From the NCBI GenBank assembly GCA_022565075.1, contig JADFKG010000080.1:1-9465 (forward strand): DNA of 9,465 nt. Reading direction: 5' to 3'. How positions within the stretch are numbered: the stretch's first letter is position 1; each line of letters begins with the position of its first letter. Source of the DNA: Chloroflexota bacterium. Lineage in GTDB: Bacteria > Chloroflexota > Dehalococcoidia > SM23-28-2 > RBG-16-64-32. Below the pieces are notes generated by a model, which searched no databases, was not told where the DNA came from, and worked only from the letters and a program-made list of their open reading frames with translations. This document shows, one piece after another, positions 7,002 to 9,465 of the stretch. The position numbers and the translations under genes were made by a program.

Positions 7002-7963
7002 GCTTCGCCGACGCTGCGCCCGTCCCGATTGAGGCCGATACCCGGCAGAGTCCGAACTTCCGGGCGTTGCGCCGGCTCATGCGCCGGCCGGTAGCGGTCG
7101 TGGCGATCCTCATAATCGTCGTCATCTACGGTGCGGGGATACTCGCGCCCTGGGTGGCGCCGTACGGCTTCAATGATGCCGACTTCCAGAACCGCTACGC
7201 CGAACCCTCGCTCGAGCACCCGCTTGGTACGGACAGCCTCGGCCGCGATCTTCTGTCGCGCGCGATATGGTCCGCACAGACGACGGTGATCGTCTCCGTC
7301 GCGGCGGTCCTGACGGGAGGCCTCTTCCTCGGTGTCACTGCCGGTCTCGCCGCCGGCTACGCGGGCGGGCGGACCGACTCGATCATCATGCGGGCGGCCG
7401 ATACGTTCGCCTCGGTACCCACCATCCTGCTCGTGCTGATAATCACGGCGACCCTGCTGCCGCGCGTTATCGACCTGGCGCGGGACGTGGAGGACTTAAC
7501 GGGGGCAGACTGGATCGTGAGCTCTGGCGCGCCCAGCTATTTCCTCGTCTTCGGCGCGCTGGCGATCTTCGGCTGGACGGGCATTGCGCGTGTCGTCCGC
7601 TCACAGGTGCTGGCGCTGCGGCAGGAACCCTACGTCACCGCCGCGCGCGCGTCCGGCGCCGGCACGATGCGGATCCTCTTCGTTCACCTGCTGCCGAACC
7701 TGACTAACCTGCTTTTGGTTGCGTTCACGCTTTCGTTCGGCGCGCTGGCGACGGCGGAGGTGGGCCTGACGTTCCTGGGCATCGGCGTGCAGCCGCCGCA
7801 CCCCAGCTTCGGGCTGATGATCTCGGAGGGTGTCGGCCTCAGCAACGTCCGCGAGCACCCGATGCTGATCATCGTTCCGGGTATGTTCATAGTGCTTCTC
7901 GTGATGTCGTTCAACCTGCTTGGTGACCAGCTCACCGACGTACTCTCTCCGCGCCATCGCTAG
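6998..7963 (+). CDS. ABC transporter permease, DppC/OppC type
   Basis: A 321-residue second membrane subunit of the importer. The GTG at 6998 overlaps the upstream TGA (GTGA) and gives a normal DppC N-terminus: a ~28-residue cytoplasmic tail with RALRRLMRRP before the first helix (~32-51). The frame is open further upstream, but that stretch is out-of-frame overlap with the other permease. An ATG at 7079 is in frame but would remove the tail. HPLGTDSLGRDLLSRAIW (75-92) is the family signature. Helices are near 95-120, 138-154, 181-200, 236-262 and 288-309. The EAA loop is at 212-233 (YVTAARASG...FVHLLP), and FLGIGVQPPHPSFGLM follows (259-274). A ~25-residue polar segment (155-180) separates two helices. 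DppD/DppF-type ATPases would be expected next but a GNAT gene follows, so they must be encoded elsewhere. Confidence 0.94.
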   Translation: MSFADAAPVPIEADTRQSPNFRALRRLMRRPVAVVAILIIVVIYGAGILAPWVAPYGFNDADFQNRYAEPSLEHPLGTDSLGRDLLSRAIWSAQTTVIVSVAAVLTGGLFLGVTAGLAAGYAGGRTDSIIMRAADTFASVPTILLVLIITATLLPRVIDLARDVEDLTGADWIVSSGAPSYFLVFGALAIFGWTGIARVVRSQVLALRQEPYVTAARASGAGTMRILFVHLLPNLTNLLLVAFTLSFGALATAEVGLTFLGIGVQPPHPSFGLMISEGVGLSNVREHPMLIIVPGMFIVLLVMSFNLLGDQLTDVLSPRHR

Positions 7964-7965
7964 CG

Positions 7966-7971
7966 TATAAT
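7966..7971 (+). promoter_or_regulatory. Consensus -10 element of the first GNAT gene, near-leaderless
   Basis: TATAAT, a 6/6 -10 match in GC-rich surroundings, starts 2 nt after the permease stop. Ten bases separate it from the ATG at 7982, and they contain no Shine-Dalgarno. No good -35 is seen at 16-19 bp (TACTCT or CTCTCT are poor). The implied transcript has a 5' leader of about 3 nt or less. Confidence 0.5.
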
Positions 7972-7981
7972 CCGGCCCGGC

Positions 7982-8452
7982 ATGGAAGGACGACTTGAGG
8001 CGGCGGACGCCGCGTTCATCGACGAGCAGTGGCGCAGGCTCTGGGGCCTGCCGGTGGTCTCGCTGGACCGCGAGTATCGGCCGACCGACGTCGAGGGGCT
8101 GGTGTACCGGGACGATGGCGGGGTGCCGCAGGGCCTCGTCACCTGGCGCGTGGACGGCGACGGCGGCGAAATCGTGACGGTCGACGCTTTCGAGCAAGGC
8201 CGGCATGTCGGCGGCCGCTTGCTGAACGGCGCCGAGGAGGAGCTGCGTCGCCGGGGCGCGAGGCGGGTGACGATCATGACGACGAACGACAACCTGCGCG
8301 CGATCGCCTTCTACGTGCGGCACGGTTACCGGATCGTCGCCGTCCACCTCGACGCGATGGAGCGGGTGCGGCAGCTCAAGCCGGCGGTGCCGGAGACAGG
8401 CCAGGACGGCCTGCCGCTGCGGGACGTCATCGAGCTGGTGAAGGAGCTATAG
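7982..8452 (+). CDS. GNAT-family N-acetyltransferase
   Basis: A 156-residue acetyl-CoA-dependent acetyltransferase of unknown substrate. The fold's core is visible: strand and motif A with VTVDAFEQGRHVGGRLLNGA (65-84), helix EEELRRRGARR, strand VTIMTTNDNLRAIAFYVRHGYRIVAVH (97-122), where N102-N104 and F110-Y111 are the usual motif B features. The tail LKPAVPETGQDGLPLRDVIELVKEL resembles a common environmental GNAT subgroup that ends in 'iPLRDeIEL'. In the pyrophosphate loop QXXGXG, the first Gly is His75 (Q72-G-R-H-V-G77). The gene appears to have its own -10 rather than depending on the importer operon. Its last codons contain AAGGAG, used by the next GNAT gene, so the pair is probably cotranscribed and translationally coupled. 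Confidence 0.88.
   Translation: MEGRLEAADAAFIDEQWRRLWGLPVVSLDREYRPTDVEGLVYRDDGGVPQGLVTWRVDGDGGEIVTVDAFEQGRHVGGRLLNGAEEELRRRGARRVTIMTTNDNLRAIAFYVRHGYRIVAVHLDAMERVRQLKPAVPETGQDGLPLRDVIELVKEL
8441..8446 (+). promoter_or_regulatory. Ribosome-binding site of the second GNAT gene
   Basis: AAGGAG lies inside the final codons of the first GNAT gene, 9 nt before the ATG at 8456. The stop of the first gene (8450-8452) falls between it and the ATG, favouring translational coupling. Confidence 0.6.
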
Positions 8453-8455
8453 GGC

Positions 8456-8999
8456 ATGCCTGGCGAGATCAGCTTCGAGCGGCTGATCCCGGCCGACCTG
8501 CCGCTGCTGCACCGCTGGCTGAACAACGCCGAAGTGGCGCTCTTCTACGGCGTCGGCGACGACAACCGCAAGAACCCGACGATGGACGAGGTGATCAAAG
8601 AGTACGAAGAGAACTTCGTGCCCGAGCCGAAGAACCAGGCCTTCGTCATCCACCTGGACGGCCGGCCGGTCGGCTACATCCAGTGCTATCGTCTCGGCGA
8701 CTATCCGGATTACGCGAAGGAGCTGGGGGGAGGACCCGGAAGCCTGGGCGATCGACATCCTCATCGGCGAAAACGTTCGCGGGCGCGGCATTGGGTCGCG
8801 CGCCATCGATCGCCTGGTGGAGGAGCAGATTTTCTCGGGGCCAGCCGTCACGACCTGCTTTATCTCTCCAGATCCCGAGAACGAGCGTGCGAAACGAGCG
8901 TACGCGAGGGCGGGCTTCCGCTACGTGAAGACGGTGTGGCTGGAGTCGGAGAAGGGCTATGAGTACGTGATGCGCCGCGACCGCGGCGGCGATGCCTGA
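8456..8999 (+). pseudogene. AAC(6')/siderophore-type GNAT acetyltransferase, split by a +1 frameshift
   Basis: The first 90 codons from ATG 8456 encode the N-terminal half of an Acetyltransf_8/AAC(6')-like GNAT: FERLIPADLPLLHRWLNN, then FVIHLDGRPVGYIQCYRL (63-80). Homology then leaves this frame at a run of six G (8725-8730) and continues one base over: EDPEAWAIDILIGENVRGRG, with the acetyl-CoA loop RGRGIGS, then SPDPENERAKRAYARAGFR and a stop at 8997-8999. Removing one G gives a continuous ~180-residue protein, the normal family length. Unshifted, translation ends at 8960-8962 after 78 non-homologous residues and loses the whole acetyl-CoA site. Relatives acetylate aminoglycosides or hydroxamate precursors; the substrate here is unknown. 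The break could be a sequencing/assembly indel, a real inactivating mutation, or recoding; an indel is most likely. Confidence 0.85.
8725..8730 (+). repeat. Six-G homopolymer at the GNAT frame break
   Basis: CTGGGGGGAGG carries six consecutive G. The upstream frame reads CTG GGG GGA; the downstream frame needs CTG GGG GAG GAC. One surplus G accounts for the frame change exactly. Confidence 0.85.
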
Positions 9000-9067
9000 G
9001 GCCTGTCCGCGCCGCCCGGAGTGCGGATTTCGGCGTGTCATTGCGCCTCGTTCGTACCTGACCCCCA

Positions 9068-9076
9068 TGCTACAAT
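9068..9076 (+). promoter_or_regulatory. tig extended -10, apparently leaderless
   Basis: TGC followed by TACAAT (9071-9076, 5/6 match) is an extended -10. Seven bases separate it from the GTG at 9084, the normal distance to a transcription start, so the mRNA would begin at the start codon. No Shine-Dalgarno lies in between. No good -35 is seen; an extended -10 can compensate for that. Confidence 0.55.
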
Positions 9077-9083
9077 CGAACAC

Positions 9084-9465
9084 GTGAAGGTCTCGACGCA
9101 ACGCTTGCCTGAGAGCCAGGTTCTTATCGAAATCGAAGTCGACGGGAAGCAGATGGAGCGCTCGATGGACCGGGCGTATCGCAAGCTGGTCAAACGCATT
9201 GATGTTCCGGGCTTCCGTAAGGGGAAGACGCCGCGCGCTATGCTGGAACGCCACATCGGTCGCGAGAGGCTCCTCCAGGAGGCGATCGATCTCCTCGTGC
9301 CGGAGGCCTATAACCAGGCCCTCGAAGAGAACGAGATCGACGCCATCGATCAGCCTCAGATCGAGATGACCGGCTCCGAGCCGCTGTCGTTCAAGGCGAC
9401 CGTGCCGGTGCGCCCAACGATCGACCTCGGTGACTACAAGGCGCTGCGGGTGCCTCTTGATCTGG
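9084..9465 (+). CDS. tig: Trigger factor, N-terminal part
   Basis: The first 127 codons of trigger factor, the ribosome-associated chaperone with peptidyl-prolyl isomerase activity that receives nascent chains at the exit tunnel; the gene runs off the window. The ribosome-docking signature GFRKGK is at 43-48, followed by TPRAMLERHIGRERLLQEAIDLLVPEAYNQAL, and QPQIEM...PLSFKATVPVRPTIDLGDYKALRV, all characteristic of the ribosome-binding domain. The PPIase and C-terminal domains are outside. The GTG start (VKVSTQRLPESQ) gives the usual distance to GFRKGK; no in-frame ATG fits as well. In many bacteria clpP and clpX follow tig, which cannot be checked here. The 84-nt gap before it holds only its promoter and no convincing terminator for the GNAT genes. 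Confidence 0.95.
   Translation, partial: MKVSTQRLPESQVLIEIEVDGKQMERSMDRAYRKLVKRIDVPGFRKGKTPRAMLERHIGRERLLQEAIDLLVPEAYNQALEENEIDAIDQPQIEMTGSEPLSFKATVPVRPTIDLGDYKALRVPLDL

Noticed and set aside
4344..7963. Nickel-specific transporter (NikABC)
   Set aside because: Family-5 binding proteins and permeases look alike for peptides, nickel and sugars; no residue or neighbour here points to nickel.
8029..8928. A 299-codon plus-strand frame spanning both GNAT genes
   Set aside because: It is an Arg/Ala/Gly-rich out-of-frame shadow; both GNAT homologies lie in other frames with proper starts and ribosome-binding signals.
8456..8999. Aminoglycoside resistance gene
   Set aside because: The fold is AAC(6')-like, but the same family covers siderophore-precursor acetyltransferases, there is no mobile or resistance context, and the frame is broken.
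8985..9016. Possible terminator: GGCGGCG pairing with CGCCGCC after the second GNAT
   Set aside because: The stem is 7 bp with an 18-nt loop, overlaps coding sequence and is not followed by a T run; GC-rich DNA yields such pairs by chance.
2402..9059. TCGTACCT occurring upstream of both aspS (2402-2409) and tig (9052-9059) as a shared regulator site
   Set aside because: The distance to the -10 differs (4 versus 11 nt), it is not palindromic, and an 8-mer shared by two sites can be chance.

Overview
The window is a gene-dense, high-GC bacterial chromosome segment, with 64% G+C as a rough impression (not computed). It carries ten protein genes, two of them cut by the window edges and one broken by a frameshift. 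I see no tRNA, rRNA, CRISPR, insertion sequence or phage gene. The family mix fits a Chloroflexota bacterium, perhaps Dehalococcoidia-like: an AcuC/HDAC-like deacetylase ending in a 'vr.vHgL' tail, a zinc-ribbon/RDD membrane protein, an apparently non-discriminating AspRS, and a solute-binding protein without a lipobox cysteine. This placement is an inference from family resemblance; a high-GC relative from another phylum is not excluded.

Layout. At 1-428 is the C-terminal end of a histone-deacetylase-family hydrolase (+). It converges on hemW (436-1635, -), a radical SAM heme chaperone, with only 7 nt between the stop codons. A divergent intergenic region (1636-1778) precedes a small membrane protein with two zinc ribbons and an RDD domain (1779-2384, +). 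Then comes aspS (2429-4252, +), aspartyl-tRNA synthetase. Next is a peptide/nickel-type ABC importer operon: solute-binding protein (4344-6008), DppB-like permease (6021-7001) and DppC-like permease (6998-7963). No ATPase subunit is present in the window. Two GNAT acetyltransferases follow (7982-8452 and 8456-8999); the second is split by a +1 frameshift at a six-G run. The window ends inside tig (from 9084), trigger factor.

How the genes work together. Most are housekeeping: heme delivery, tRNA charging and nascent-chain folding. The one clear multi-gene system is the ABC importer, with a promoter and ribosome-binding site ahead of the binding protein and translational coupling between the permeases. 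The two GNAT genes also look coupled.

The points most worth a second look are four. AspRS carries both residues (His31, Gly83) associated with non-discriminating enzymes, suggesting tRNA-dependent asparagine synthesis. Several genes have a -10 element only 7-10 nt before the start codon and no Shine-Dalgarno, suggesting leaderless transcripts. The second GNAT has a frameshift whose surroundings resemble the prfB recoding site. The binding protein appears to be held by an N-terminal membrane helix rather than a lipid. I did not find a convincing new multi-gene system.
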